Positions 44,104-53,373 of a stretch of 64,000 nt of DNA are shown here, piece by piece. Origin of the DNA: Deferribacteres bacterium (GTDB lineage: Bacteria; Zhuqueibacterota; Zhuqueibacteria; Zhuqueibacterales; Geothermadaptataceae). How positions within the stretch are numbered: the stretch's first letter is position 1; each line of letters begins with the position of its first letter. The DNA lies in assembly GCA_020633655.1 (NCBI GenBank), contig JACKDF010000007.1, positions 124,001-188,000 on the forward strand, given 5' to 3'. The notes below the pieces were generated by a model. That model saw nothing but the letters and a program-made list of their open reading frames with translations, made no database searches and was not told the DNA's origin. Made by a program: the position numbers and the translations under genes.

Positions 44104-45694
44104 AAATCTTAAATCTCCGATGAACATCCTCAGCCGTCATCCCACCTCCCCCACTCATTTTTACTTCCAAATCCCTCGCTGTCTTCGTCGCCGATAAACC
44201 ACCGAGTCCGGTGCAGCGCAATTCGTTGGGGATACTGTGCCCGACTTTGCTCATGGCGTCAATGACTTCATCGAGGGGAATCAGATGGTTGTAGCCGGCG
44301 AGGGCCATGTTGGCGCAGGAGAGCGCGTTGGTGGCAGCCATGACATTTTTGCCCAGGCACGGCGCTTCCACGCGGTTTGCAATGGGGTCGCACACCATAC
44401 CAAAGGAATTCTGCAGTGCCATCGATGCGGCGGAAAGCGATTGGTTTAGATTGCCGCCAGCCATGCTCACCAGCGCGGCGGCTGCCATGCCAGAACCGGA
44501 ACCGCATTCGGCCTGACAGCCGCCAACTTCTGCAGCAAACGTCGCGTGGGCGGCAATGAACACGCCGATCAGCCCGGCTGCCAGCATACCTTTAACTATG
44601 TCGTCGTCGGAAAGCCCCAGGGACGCACCTGCAGCGAGCACGGTACCGGGAAGGGCACCACAGGAGCCAGCTGTCGGTGCGGCAACGATGACACCCATGG
44701 AACTTTTCACCTCCATAATCGCGCTCACATAAGCAATAATACGGTTGAGAATATCCGCACCGATGAGCGTGCCTTTTTGCATTTCCATTACAAAACTCAC
44801 CGACTGAGCGCCAAGTATGCGGTCGTCATATTTTGTTCCTTTCAAGCCGGAATCCACCGCCGCACGCATAATCGACACGATATTGCGCATTTTTTCAAAT
44901 ACTGCTTCCGGTGACATATCGCCGCGAGCGCTTTCGTATTCTGCCGCCAGTTGCCAAAGTTTGAGCTGCTTGTCGGCATTGTATGCGAGCATCTCGTCGC
45001 AGGTTATGAATGGCACCGTGAGACTTTTGCGTGAAAGGACAGGCAGTACAGGTGCAAGGCGTTTGACCGCAGTCACCTCCGTCAAATGTACGATTTCGGC
45101 GACCATTTTGTCCGGGATTTCCGTTGTTGTTCGAACATGGAGAAAAGTCGATGTGCCCGTTCTAACTTTAATCTCTTCATAAGAAATGCTGTTTTTGAGA
45201 TGATCGAGCACTGCATCAGGTGTGTCTGTGTAAATCAGCATTTCGTAAAAATCACCAGCCATCGAGACTACCGCGCCATCAATTTCGATCACTTCGATCA
45301 TGCCGCCGCCGGTCGACAGCGCAATGACCGTATGTTCCTCCTGTGCATTTTTTAAGGTGATTTTGTAGGTGTTGGGATGGCTCGCCTGGATATCGACAAT
45401 GCGAATGTCCATTTCGATGCCTGCTTCCACGATGGCTGTGCGGGATTCGGGCAGGCGTTCGTCGTGGGCTTCCCAGCCAAGAAAACCGCCGAACAAGCCC
45501 ATATCCGAGCCCTGGCTTTCGTGGGTGGTTGCCAGTGAACCGTTGGGATCAAATTCGATAAGAATGTGTCGGATGTCGCCTTCCATTAAATCCCGGCACA
45601 GGCGGCCGATGCGCAGCGATGCTGCGCAGTGTGAGCTTGACGGTCCGCGCATTACCGGACCGATGACGTCGTTAAAAATGCTTGGGTAGGTCAT
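44099..45694 (-). CDS. sdaA: L-serine dehydratase, iron-sulfur dependent, single-chain
   Basis: A 531-residue fusion of beta and alpha domains. It deaminates L-serine to pyruvate and ammonia using a [4Fe-4S] cluster. The beta domain (residues 1-~220) begins SIFNDVIGPVMRGPSSSHCAASLRIGRL and includes the ACT-like RTGTSTFLHVRTTTEIP segment. The alpha domain contains MGVIVAAPTAGSCGALPGTVLAAG, AEVGGCQAECGSGSGMAAAALVSMAGG and MALQNSFGMVCDPIANRVEAPCLGKNVMAA, carrying the conserved cysteines expected to bind the cluster. It ends with the family GGLSATKTARDLE region. Monocistronic, with repeat element A immediately downstream. Confidence 0.93.
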   Translation of the reverse strand: MTYPSIFNDVIGPVMRGPSSSHCAASLRIGRLCRDLMEGDIRHILIEFDPNGSLATTHESQGSDMGLFGGFLGWEAHDERLPESRTAIVEAGIEMDIRIVDIQASHPNTYKITLKNAQEEHTVIALSTGGGMIEVIEIDGAVVSMAGDFYEMLIYTDTPDAVLDHLKNSISYEEIKVRTGTSTFLHVRTTTEIPDKMVAEIVHLTEVTAVKRLAPVLPVLSRKSLTVPFITCDEMLAYNADKQLKLWQLAAEYESARGDMSPEAVFEKMRNIVSIMRAAVDSGLKGTKYDDRILGAQSVSFVMEMQKGTLIGADILNRIIAYVSAIMEVKSSMGVIVAAPTAGSCGALPGTVLAAGASLGLSDDDIVKGMLAAGLIGVFIAAHATFAAEVGGCQAECGSGSGMAAAALVSMAGGNLNQSLSAASMALQNSFGMVCDPIANRVEAPCLGKNVMAATNALSCANMALAGYNHLIPLDEVIDAMSKVGHSIPNELRCTGLGGLSATKTARDLEVKMSGGGGMTAEDVHRRFKIC

Positions 45695-45918
45695 GGTTTT
45701 GCTTTAGTTTTGTTGGAGTATTGGATGTTTAATTCTAAAAGACATGGTTTGCAATTTAGGTCGATCACCATTTAATAATTTTAAACGTTACAACCAAGCG
45801 TGCAATGGGAAGGTAGACCATTTATGAATGAATGTCAGGTAAAAAATGGTGGGATCAGCAGGACTGGCCACAAATTTTAAATGAGTTTTATTATGGGATG
45901 TCCCCTACGCATGGGCGA

Positions 45919-47214
45919 TCACTTCTGGTAAATCGAACACTCCTGAATACGGCGATCAATTTCCTTGATGACACGATTGTATTCGTAGCTGTTTTCTTTG
46001 TGATAGATACGGTTAAAATCGACTTCCTGCAGTCCTTCTGGCAGGTGATCGATTTCAGGCATAAAATCTCTCTCCTCTTCGCAGCTGTTCATATAATCCT
46101 GCAATCGTCCTGCTTTTCGCGGGTTCATGGCGAACTCCGCTAAAAGTACCCCAGCACGGTCTGCCGTTAGATCGGGAAAACTAAAGCCAGAACCGCCGCG
46201 GGAATCATTCATTTCTTTGAGAACCCCAGCAAAATTTGCCAAATCAGAACCAGCTGCAGCTGTAATCCCGGCAGAAATCAGAAAGTGTTTTGCGAGATCC
46301 GCTCGTTTGCACAACATGAGTTTGTGGCGTGGAACCTTTGGTTTTTCCGGCCCCGTGCCAACCCATTTTTCAAGGGATGAACCATTGCTGTAAGCCGCAA
46401 GGATAATCAAAGCTGCACGATTTTCTTCCAATGCTTTGCCATATTTCTGTGTCCGTTGTTTCGCAAGAGTGAAAATATTCTGCATAAATTTATAAACGGG
46501 AATACCGGAATTTGTCATCCGTTGAGAATTGGAATATTCCATGAGATATGCATCGTACGCCCGTAGCCGTTCTATTTCGGATTTCGTAAGGAGCATACCA
46601 CTCACTTGCCTGCGGGTGCGCAACAAATTTTCAGGGTCATGCTGGTAAACAACACGCATTTGGTCGTCACTAAATTCAATATCATTTACACTTTGGACAA
46701 CGTCGGTTAAAAGCCGGTAATTTGCATTGCGCATCAGTATAGGGTGAACCAAGGAAAGGAATGGTTTAAAGGCGAAAGCGGGAAAAGGTACCGATCCGAG
46801 ACGCAGGCCAACAACATCCATATTCTGTACTCCACGACCTGCAAAGTTTAGCTGTACGTTCAGGTAATTGCCGGTCAGTTCGTCTGGCAATTTGAGCGAT
46901 GCATCGATATCAAATCGTCCCGGGTGAATATCGACCTGTGCAGCAACATCCCAAAAGAGCCTGCTCGTTGTATAATTCAATATAGAATTGAGCTCAGCTT
47001 CCGTAAGTTGAATGTGCTTAACTTCATCCTTTTTCATCTTGCGCGGGTCAATCGAAGTCATAAGCCGTTTAATTTTTCCAGCTTCTTCGGTGGTCAAATC
47101 CTTATTATGAACAACGAGCGGTTGTGACTCAATGCCCCAAATGAGTAGAGCCATTGAATAAAAAACGAAAATAAGAAGAAAAACTGCGAGCAGGTATTTA
47201 AGTAGTCTAAGCAT
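45919..47214 (-). CDS. Uncharacterised membrane-anchored periplasmic protein
   Basis: A 431-residue protein with one N-terminal membrane helix (LLKYLLAVFLLIFVFYSMALLIWG) and the remainder probably periplasmic. The first soluble part (about 50-180) has a beta-rich lipid-binding-like look (LTEAELNSILNYTTSRL, FDIDASLKLPDELTGNYLNVQLNFAGRG). The C-terminal half (about 230-425) is helical and includes PRHKLMLCKRADLAKHFLISAGITAAAGSDLANFAGVLKEMNDSRGGSGFSFPDLTADRAGVLLAEFA. I have a weak recollection of similar hypothetical proteins in proteobacteria, but no functional assignment is supportable. It stands alone. Confidence 0.65.
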   Translation of the reverse strand: MLRLLKYLLAVFLLIFVFYSMALLIWGIESQPLVVHNKDLTTEEAGKIKRLMTSIDPRKMKKDEVKHIQLTEAELNSILNYTTSRLFWDVAAQVDIHPGRFDIDASLKLPDELTGNYLNVQLNFAGRGVQNMDVVGLRLGSVPFPAFAFKPFLSLVHPILMRNANYRLLTDVVQSVNDIEFSDDQMRVVYQHDPENLLRTRRQVSGMLLTKSEIERLRAYDAYLMEYSNSQRMTNSGIPVYKFMQNIFTLAKQRTQKYGKALEENRAALIILAAYSNGSSLEKWVGTGPEKPKVPRHKLMLCKRADLAKHFLISAGITAAAGSDLANFAGVLKEMNDSRGGSGFSFPDLTADRAGVLLAEFAMNPRKAGRLQDYMNSCEEERDFMPEIDHLPEGLQEVDFNRIYHKENSYEYNRVIKEIDRRIQECSIYQK

Positions 47215-47356
47215 TCTATCCTGAAATTTAGAACGTTCCTGTTATAGTGACTTTGTGTTTATATTTACGGCCAAATATAAGACACTATTCACATTATCTA
47301 CAATAATTTCGGACTATATGCAAAATTTTTAATTTCTTAATCTACTCAATGCATAC

Positions 47357-47428
47357 ATACCAAGATTGGTCAGGGGATATCCCCTGCCCATCACCAATTC
47401 TACGCAACCCATGAATAAACACGGCTAA
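47357..47428 (+). repeat. ~70-bp palindromic element, copy 1
   Basis: Contains ACCAAGATTGG, a perfect 16-bp palindrome CAGGGGATATCCCCTG (47371-47386) and, at the end, CATGAATAAACACGGCTAAG. It aligns along its length, apart from the middle ~20 bp, with 51003-51079. Confidence 0.6.
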
Positions 47429-47441
47429 GAAGGTACACGCA

Positions 47442-47481
47442 AAAAAAAAGCGAAGAACCTTACGGCTCTTCGCTTTTTTTT
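47442..47481 (-). terminator. Intrinsic terminator of hsp20
   Basis: The minus strand reads a run of A, a GCGAAGA ... TCTTCGC stem with inner CC/GG pairing, then nine T, 20 bp after the hsp20 stop. The flanking A and T runs make it symmetrical. Confidence 0.88.
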
Positions 47482-47499
47482 CATTCATTTCAGGATGGA

Positions 47500-47946
47500 T
47501 TAACTAATTTTTACTGCAATTTCTTTTGGTTTTGCTTCTTCAGCTTTTGGAAGAACGATGCTTAAAACACCATTTTTGTATTCCGCAGAAATTTGATCCA
47601 TGACAATGTTTTTGCTCAGTTTAAACTGGCGTTCGAATTCACCATAGCTGCGTTCCATACGCAGGTAATTTACACCTTCTTTTTGGTCTTCAGCTTTTTT
47701 CTCACCTTTAATAGTCAGAACGGAGTCTTTCACATTGATACTGAGATCTTCTTTGTTGATACCGGGCAATTCAATGGCTACAGAAAAATTGTCTTTTGAT
47801 TCCGCGATATCAACACGTGGCGACCAGGATTCACCAAATGTGTTTGGTACGCGATTAAAGCCAGTAAAAACATCATTAAGTAAACGATCAAAACCAGTTT
47901 CCATATTGGAAAGGTTACGCGGGGTTTGCCATTTTACGAGTGTCAT
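47500..47946 (-). CDS. hsp20: Small heat-shock protein (Hsp20/alpha-crystallin)
   Basis: The start at ATG 47946 follows AAGGAG; an in-frame ATG 18 bp upstream overlaps that ribosome site and is rejected. About 148 residues. The alpha-crystallin domain (about 40-140) is intact: WSPRVDIAESKDNFSVAIELPGINKEDLSINVKDSVLTIKGEK, then the conserved RSYGEFERQFKLSKNIV and the C-terminal AEYKNGVLSIVLPKAEE. It ends with an Ile-x-Val type segment (EIAVKIS). It holds unfolding proteins in an ATP-independent manner in the cytoplasm. Monocistronic, with its own terminator. Confidence 0.95.
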   Translation of the reverse strand: MTLVKWQTPRNLSNMETGFDRLLNDVFTGFNRVPNTFGESWSPRVDIAESKDNFSVAIELPGINKEDLSINVKDSVLTIKGEKKAEDQKEGVNYLRMERSYGEFERQFKLSKNIVMDQISAEYKNGVLSIVLPKAEEAKPKEIAVKIS

Positions 47947-48005
47947 TTTAATTCTCCTTTTCATGTTTTATTTTTTGATTTCTTTTAATACCAAATGTGC
48001 CCACC

Positions 48006-48026
48006 ATTATACAATGGCCGTGCCAA
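48006..48026 (-). promoter_or_regulatory. Candidate hsp20 promoter
   Basis: The minus strand reads TTGGCACGGCCATTGTATAAT about 60 bp upstream of the hsp20 start. It contains a perfect TATAAT (-10) and also resembles the sigma-54 consensus TGGCACG-N4-TTGC except that the invariant GC is GT. The two readings are mutually exclusive; neither is certain. Confidence 0.35.
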
Positions 48027-48203
48027 AAAAATAAAATAGTTTATTAATGATTATAAATTAAGGTGGTTAGCTGTGTTGAAATAAAAGGTTGGTTTTTTTA
48101 AACGATTGGGCCATCGGCCATCATGACGTACTGTCTGAAAATTTTTTCTGACAAGCTTGACATGATGACCGACGTTTAAAGAAAGTTGATTCACTACGAT
48201 GAA

Positions 48204-48728
48204 TCAGGTTGTTAAAACTTCCATCTTTTCTTCTTCAATCTGATCTTCCGTAGTCTTTTGAATCGTGTTTAGTTCATTATCTGAAAAGATCTTCACAATG
48301 TCGAGAAGCATGATAAATCCATCATCCTGCTTCGCCATTCCCCGGATGAACGATGAATCTATTTTCGTTCCGATTTTTGGGGTCGGTTCGAGGGTATCCT
48401 GGTCAATTTCCATGACCTCGTGAACCGAATCCACCAATGCACCGAAGATATTTTCACCTTCTTCCATTTGCACTTCGGTGATGATGATACAGGTGTCAAC
48501 CGTTCGCTCGGTTTTAGGTAACCCTAATTTCAAGCGCATATCGATGACTGGCACTGCATTGCCCCGTAGATTTATTACACCGAGCATAAATTCCGGCGTT
48601 TTAGGAATACGCGTAATCGTCGCGTATTCCAGGACTTCTCGTACTTCTGAAATGCTCTGGGCAAAAATTTCGCTGTCCAGTGAGAAGGTTAGATATTGAT
48701 TTATCTGGGATTGCGTATTATCACTCAC
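48204..48728 (-). CDS. cheW: CheW-type chemotaxis coupling protein
   Basis: The start is set at GTG 48728, which follows AAGGAG at ideal spacing; an ATG at 48779 would overlap the receptor gene. About 174 residues forming one CheW (SH3-like) domain: YLTFSLDSEIFAQSISEVREVLEYATITRIPKTPEFMLGVINLRGNAVPVIDMRLKLGLP ... DSVHEVMEIDQDTLEPTPKIG...FIRGMAKQDDGFIMLLDIVKIF. It links the chemoreceptor to CheA at the inner membrane. It follows the receptor gene on the same strand. Confidence 0.93.
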   Translation of the reverse strand: MSDNTQSQINQYLTFSLDSEIFAQSISEVREVLEYATITRIPKTPEFMLGVINLRGNAVPVIDMRLKLGLPKTERTVDTCIIITEVQMEEGENIFGALVDSVHEVMEIDQDTLEPTPKIGTKIDSSFIRGMAKQDDGFIMLLDIVKIFSDNELNTIQKTTEDQIEEEKMEVLTT

Positions 48729-48765
48729 GATAGCTCCTTGTTTGCTTTTTTCCACAAAGCCAGTT

Positions 48766-50913
48766 TTAATAGCGTTCAAAATCCGCGTCGTCGCTATTAT
48801 TCATGTCCAAATCAAGAGTCACGCCACTTTTGGGTGATTTGTTTTTTTGTATTTGTTGTTTTATCTGGTTTGTCTCTGCATCACTTATGTGGGTCACTTT
48901 GATTTTTTCCTTTTGTGTAAAGCCGCTGTTATTCTGCTGTCGACGGTTAACAGTTTTTCTGCCATTGTATACAGAATCGATTTTGAAGAAGGATATCGCA
49001 TCCTGCAATTGTTCCGCCTGCGCTGAAAGTTCTTCTGCCGTTGATGCCATCTCTTCAGAAGCCCCGGCATTCTGCTGAATCACCTGATCGAGTTGCTGGA
49101 TCGCTTTATTAATTTGCTCAGCACCGCTGGATTGTTCACGGCTTGCAGCAGAAATTTCCTGCACGAGATCAGCTGTTTTTTGAATATCAGGCACGATTTT
49201 ATTCAACATTTGCCCTGCCTGTTCCGCGATTTCAACGCTTGAACCGGCAAGATCACTAATTTCATTGGCGGCGACCTGGCTGCGTTCTGCAAGTTTGCGC
49301 ACTTCAGAGGCGACGACGGCAAAACCTTTTCCGTGTTCACCAGCACGGGCTGCTTCTATCGCTGCGTTCAGGGCAAGGAGATTGGTTTGGCGTGAGATTT
49401 CTTCGATTATGGAAATCTTATTAGCTATATCCCGCATGGCAACGACCGTTTTATTCACCGCTTCTCCGCCTTCTTTCGCATCTTGTGATGATTTGACGGC
49501 GATGCCTTCAGTTTGCTGGGCGTTGTCCGTGTTCTGCTGGATATTTGCACTCATTTGTTCCATAGAAGAGGAAACTTCTTCGGCAGAAGCCGCTTGTTCA
49601 GAAGCTCCTTGTGACATTTGTTCTGAAGTAGAGCTTAATTGCTGGCTTCCCGAGGCGACGTTTTCCACCGCAGCTTTCACATCTGTAACGACGTCATTCA
49701 ATCTTTTAACCATCGATTTATAGGCTTTACCAAGCGTATCTTTTTCAGATAGCACTTCAACCTGAACCGTAAGATCACCCTTCGCCAGATCCTCCGCCTG
49801 ACTGGCCCGTGTTTTCAATGTTGAACCCATATTCCGAAAAGCGTCTGCCAGTTTACCTATTTCATCATTTTGATTGATATCCAGATTCAAGTCAAGATCC
49901 CCTTTGGAAATTGTTTCTGCGGCCCCAACTATTTTGAGAATCGGATTGACGGTCGCGCGGGTAATAACAACAGTCATGACGATACCAATAGCAAGGGCGA
50001 TGACACCCAGGAGCATTAATAAATTTATGGATGTGGCATTAGCAGCAACCAGTTTCGGTCCTAATTCATCCTGAACCCCTTTGATACTCAGTTTCACATC
50101 CTCAACATTTTTGGCTACTTCCGGGCCGATACGGTCCAGCGTTCCAGTAATGATTTCATTTCGATCGTTGATAACCTCAACAAGTTCATTGAAAGCTCTT
50201 GTATAGGTTTCTTTTGCTGTTTTCACCGTGGTCAACAGGGTACGACGATGCGGATTCTGCAGCTCTCTTTCCAGAACATTGAGCAATTCCTGCATTTTTT
50301 GGAATTCTTCATGGGAGCGATTTGCATCTTTTTGCGAATTCGTATCCAAAAACTTTGTCATATAAAGTCGGCCAAGCAATAAATTACGCATAGCCAGGCC
50401 GGCATTATAAGCAGCCGTCATATCCCCATCCTTTTCGGCGGAAGTAAGAATTTCCGTCAACGTTTTCTCCATGAGTGGTCCATTCACGTTGAGGACATCG
50501 TCGACCAATTTATTACGTTGTTTCATAAATTCCACAACACTGGTAAAACCCTGTTCATATTCAGCTACTGATTCATCAACCGATTTTATTTTTGCAGCAC
50601 GTTCTGAATTATTGATTTCCCGTTTTGCCTCTTCAAGAAAATTATTCATTTTCTTAAGATAATCATTGTAACTACGCAGGTGTTCCTCATTGCCTGTGCC
50701 AATGTACTCTGAAATATTCATTTGCACCATAAGCATATTGGCCTGCAAGCGGCCGGCAAGATTCGCATCCCTGGCCATTTCACGATACTCCGTAAAGCCG
50801 CCAGAGGCCGTGGACAACGATTCGTATCCAATTGCTATTACAATAACCAAAAGGATGAGTATGGTTGCAAATCCCAAAGTTACTTTTTTCCCAATTGACA
50901 GATTTTTTAACAT
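48766..50913 (-). CDS. Methyl-accepting chemotaxis receptor
   Basis: A 715-residue receptor. Transmembrane helix 1 is at about 10-30, and a large helical ligand domain (about 31-290) is HBM-like (bimodular, with paired long helices such as LAGRLQANMLMVQMNISEYIGTGNEEHL). Transmembrane helix 2 is at about 295-318, then HAMP (NPILKIVGAAETISKGDLDLNL...) and a second HAMP-like unit. The kinase-control hairpin contains the invariant tip (EISRQTNLLALNAAIEAARAGEHGKGFAVVASEVRKLAERS). Glu/Gln methylation-type helices flank it. The C-terminus is a flexible linker ending DFERY, matching the x-[FWYH]-x2-[FWYH] CheR-tether pentapeptide. Located between cheA and cheW. Confidence 0.93.
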   Translation of the reverse strand: MLKNLSIGKKVTLGFATILILLVIVIAIGYESLSTASGGFTEYREMARDANLAGRLQANMLMVQMNISEYIGTGNEEHLRSYNDYLKKMNNFLEEAKREINNSERAAKIKSVDESVAEYEQGFTSVVEFMKQRNKLVDDVLNVNGPLMEKTLTEILTSAEKDGDMTAAYNAGLAMRNLLLGRLYMTKFLDTNSQKDANRSHEEFQKMQELLNVLERELQNPHRRTLLTTVKTAKETYTRAFNELVEVINDRNEIITGTLDRIGPEVAKNVEDVKLSIKGVQDELGPKLVAANATSINLLMLLGVIALAIGIVMTVVITRATVNPILKIVGAAETISKGDLDLNLDINQNDEIGKLADAFRNMGSTLKTRASQAEDLAKGDLTVQVEVLSEKDTLGKAYKSMVKRLNDVVTDVKAAVENVASGSQQLSSTSEQMSQGASEQAASAEEVSSSMEQMSANIQQNTDNAQQTEGIAVKSSQDAKEGGEAVNKTVVAMRDIANKISIIEEISRQTNLLALNAAIEAARAGEHGKGFAVVASEVRKLAERSQVAANEISDLAGSSVEIAEQAGQMLNKIVPDIQKTADLVQEISAASREQSSGAEQINKAIQQLDQVIQQNAGASEEMASTAEELSAQAEQLQDAISFFKIDSVYNGRKTVNRRQQNNSGFTQKEKIKVTHISDAETNQIKQQIQKNKSPKSGVTLDLDMNNSDDADFERY

Positions 50914-51002
50914 TTTGTGTTCTCCATATTACATGATGAGAAATTAGATGAATATCCTGTTCATTAATAAAATGTCAGATTCTTTAACTAGCCAGCTTTG
51001 TT

Positions 51003-51079
51003 CACCAACACCAGGATTGGGCAGGGCATATTCACTGCCTGCATGCACTTTGCAAAGTGCATGAATAAAGCAGGTTAAC
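51003..51079 (+). repeat. ~70-bp palindromic element, copy 2
   Basis: ACCAGGATTGGGCAGGG, an imperfect palindrome around CATATTC, then a perfect 22-bp palindrome at 51042-51063 (half-sites CATGCACTTTG and CAAAGTGCATG), and the tail CATGAATAAAGCAGGTTAAC at 51060-51079. It lies between cheA and the receptor gene. Confidence 0.6.
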
Positions 51080-51143
51080 CTTGTTTGTAATATTTTAGAA
51101 TCTCGTTTTAAACGATCCCAAAGCTACACTATACAAAGCCAGT

Positions 51144-53252
51144 TTAAGCCGCCTTAATTTCGCTTTCAACCACCTCAATCAATTTCGGTACATCAAGGAT
51201 TAATGCTATTGTACCGTCACCACGGATTGTCGCTCCGGAAATTCCTTCTACGTTTTCATAAACCTTACCCAATGATTTTATTACGGTTTGATGTTCACCA
51301 ACGACCTGATCCACAACGAAACCGATCCGGTGATTATTCATGTTCGTTACAACGATTTGCTCATGCGCAGTTCGCTTGTTCGAAAAACCGAACCAATCAC
51401 GCAGGCGAATGTAAGGGGTAACTTCACCGCGCACATGAATGAGATTGCTTCCCCTTTCATTAGTTGTATCTCCATTTGTGAGTTCGATACATTCCTCCAC
51501 AGAGGATAAAGGCAGAATAAAATAATCCTCACCGATTTGCACTTGCAGCCCCTCTATAATCGCCAGGGTTAGTGGCAATTGGATAATGATATGCGTTCCT
51601 TTCCCCTCAGTGCTATCAATTTCAATGGAACCGCGCAAGTCTTCGATGGACCGACGGACTACGTCCATCCCCACCCCACGCCCGGAAACACTGGTGATTT
51701 CCTGGGCAGTTGAAAATCCCGCCTCCATGATGAGGCCTAAGAGTTCTTTTTCGCTTAATAAGGCCTCCTCGCCAATGAGCCCTTTTTCGATTGCTTTTTG
51801 ACGAATTCGCTCCTTATTGATTCCCGCACCGTCATCCTCAATATGAATAAAAACGTTTGACCCTGAATGAATAGCGGAAATGCGTACCGTGCCCTGTTGC
51901 GGTTTACCAGCAGTTTTCCGAACTTCCGGCTTTTCGATACCATGATCAATACAATTTCGAATGATATGTATGAGGGGATCATTCAATTTCTCGATGACAT
52001 TTTTATCGAGTTCTGTTTCCCCTCCCTCGGTATAGATGTTTACTTCTTTCCCGAGATCTTTTGATAAATCGTAAACAAGTCGTTTAAATTTACTAAAGGT
52101 CGTTCCTATAGGCAACATGCGTATTTCCATGGTGCTATCACGTAGTTCACCGGACAATCTTTCCACTTCTTCAGCCACCGCTACGAGATCAGGAGATTGG
52201 TTTTCATGGGCGATTTGATTCAAACGTGCTTGTGCAACCACTAACTCCCCAACGAGATCAACCATTCTGTCCAGCTTTTCTGAGGTGACCCGAATACTGG
52301 AAACATCGACGCGCTGTTGTCGTGCGGAACGAATTTTTCGTACTTCTTCCTGCTCTGTCGCTGCAGCTGCAATTGTGCTCGGATTTATTTTACCTAAATT
52401 TACAAGGATTTGACCAATTGGTTGTTGGCTGGATAATGCCTCATTTAATTCCTCCTGCGTAATGTCCCCATGCGAAACAAGTATTTCTCCAATTTTTTTG
52501 TAATCACTGTCATTTTCGAAAGAATAGCCTTCATCAATGGTTTCGATCAGTAATTCGCACGAGTCTTCCACAAAAATAAATACATCTTTAATTGCATCCA
52601 CTCCAGCATCCGTAGTGATGATGATATCCCAATAAACATAGGAAGATTCAGGATCCAATTGTGCAAGGTCAGGAATGGAATCCGTATGGCAAATAATCTT
52701 TGTTGTTCCAATCAATTCCAGTTCTTCAATAAGAAAAATGGGATTTGTTCCGGTTCTGAAAATATTTATATCGGGTTTGAATCGTATGCGGTACGTTTTA
52801 TCAAGATTGGAATTCGCACTGTCTATACTCATTTTTTCCGGATGAGAACCGTATTCGTCCAGTGCTTCTTCTGTCTTGTTTTTAGAAAACTTTTGTAAAT
52901 TTTTTATAATCTCTTTGCCTTTATCAGCATCGGCTTTGGTTGCCCCAGTCGCCTCAGTAAGCATATCCGAAATTTGATCTCTGGAAATAAATATTAAATC
53001 GATGAGTTCCGGCGAAACAATTAAATCACCACTGCGAACGAGTTCAAATATATTTTCGATATCATGAGTAAAGTCGGCAATTATCTCAAAGCCAAACATG
53101 GCAGCGGAGCCTTTTATAGTATGCATGGCTCTAAAAACAGAATCGATTAGCTCCTTGTCCGCTGGAGAATCTTTTAGCTCCATCAAATCATTTTCGAGAT
53201 TTTCGAGCAATTCCGTCGCCTCGGTAATAAAGCTTTGGCTGAACTTGTCCAT
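51144..53252 (-). CDS. cheA: Chemotaxis histidine kinase CheA with MshEN-like insert
   Basis: 702 residues. The Hpt domain carries the phosphorylated histidine (MHTIKGSAAMFGF, His44). Residues about 153-235 are a P2-like region (TYRIRFKPDINIFRTGTNPIFLIEELELIG). Residues about 252-302 form an extra module with the repeated pattern KIGEILVSHGDITQEELNEALSSQ, then IGQILVNLGKINPSTI, resembling the MshEN/GspE N-domain. The P3 dimerisation helices (about 320-385), the GHKL ATPase (N-box HIIRNCIDHGIEKPEVR, G1 IHIEDDGAGIN, G2 GRGVGMDVVRRSIEDLRG) and a C-terminal CheW-like regulatory domain follow. It is the kinase for the adjacent receptor. No cheY, cheB or cheR is in the window. Confidence 0.95.
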   Translation of the reverse strand: MDKFSQSFITEATELLENLENDLMELKDSPADKELIDSVFRAMHTIKGSAAMFGFEIIADFTHDIENIFELVRSGDLIVSPELIDLIFISRDQISDMLTEATGATKADADKGKEIIKNLQKFSKNKTEEALDEYGSHPEKMSIDSANSNLDKTYRIRFKPDINIFRTGTNPIFLIEELELIGTTKIICHTDSIPDLAQLDPESSYVYWDIIITTDAGVDAIKDVFIFVEDSCELLIETIDEGYSFENDSDYKKIGEILVSHGDITQEELNEALSSQQPIGQILVNLGKINPSTIAAAATEQEEVRKIRSARQQRVDVSSIRVTSEKLDRMVDLVGELVVAQARLNQIAHENQSPDLVAVAEEVERLSGELRDSTMEIRMLPIGTTFSKFKRLVYDLSKDLGKEVNIYTEGGETELDKNVIEKLNDPLIHIIRNCIDHGIEKPEVRKTAGKPQQGTVRISAIHSGSNVFIHIEDDGAGINKERIRQKAIEKGLIGEEALLSEKELLGLIMEAGFSTAQEITSVSGRGVGMDVVRRSIEDLRGSIEIDSTEGKGTHIIIQLPLTLAIIEGLQVQIGEDYFILPLSSVEECIELTNGDTTNERGSNLIHVRGEVTPYIRLRDWFGFSNKRTAHEQIVVTNMNNHRIGFVVDQVVGEHQTVIKSLGKVYENVEGISGATIRGDGTIALILDVPKLIEVVESEIKAA

Positions 53253-53373
53253 AATTTTTTACTATTCCGTTAGTTTATTCATTTTAATGACTTAGTTGCA
53301 TGTTTTTCCTGCTATTCTTCGCTTGCCAAATTTTCAATAAAGCAACACTTTCCGATGTTTTGTAAGAATCCCT

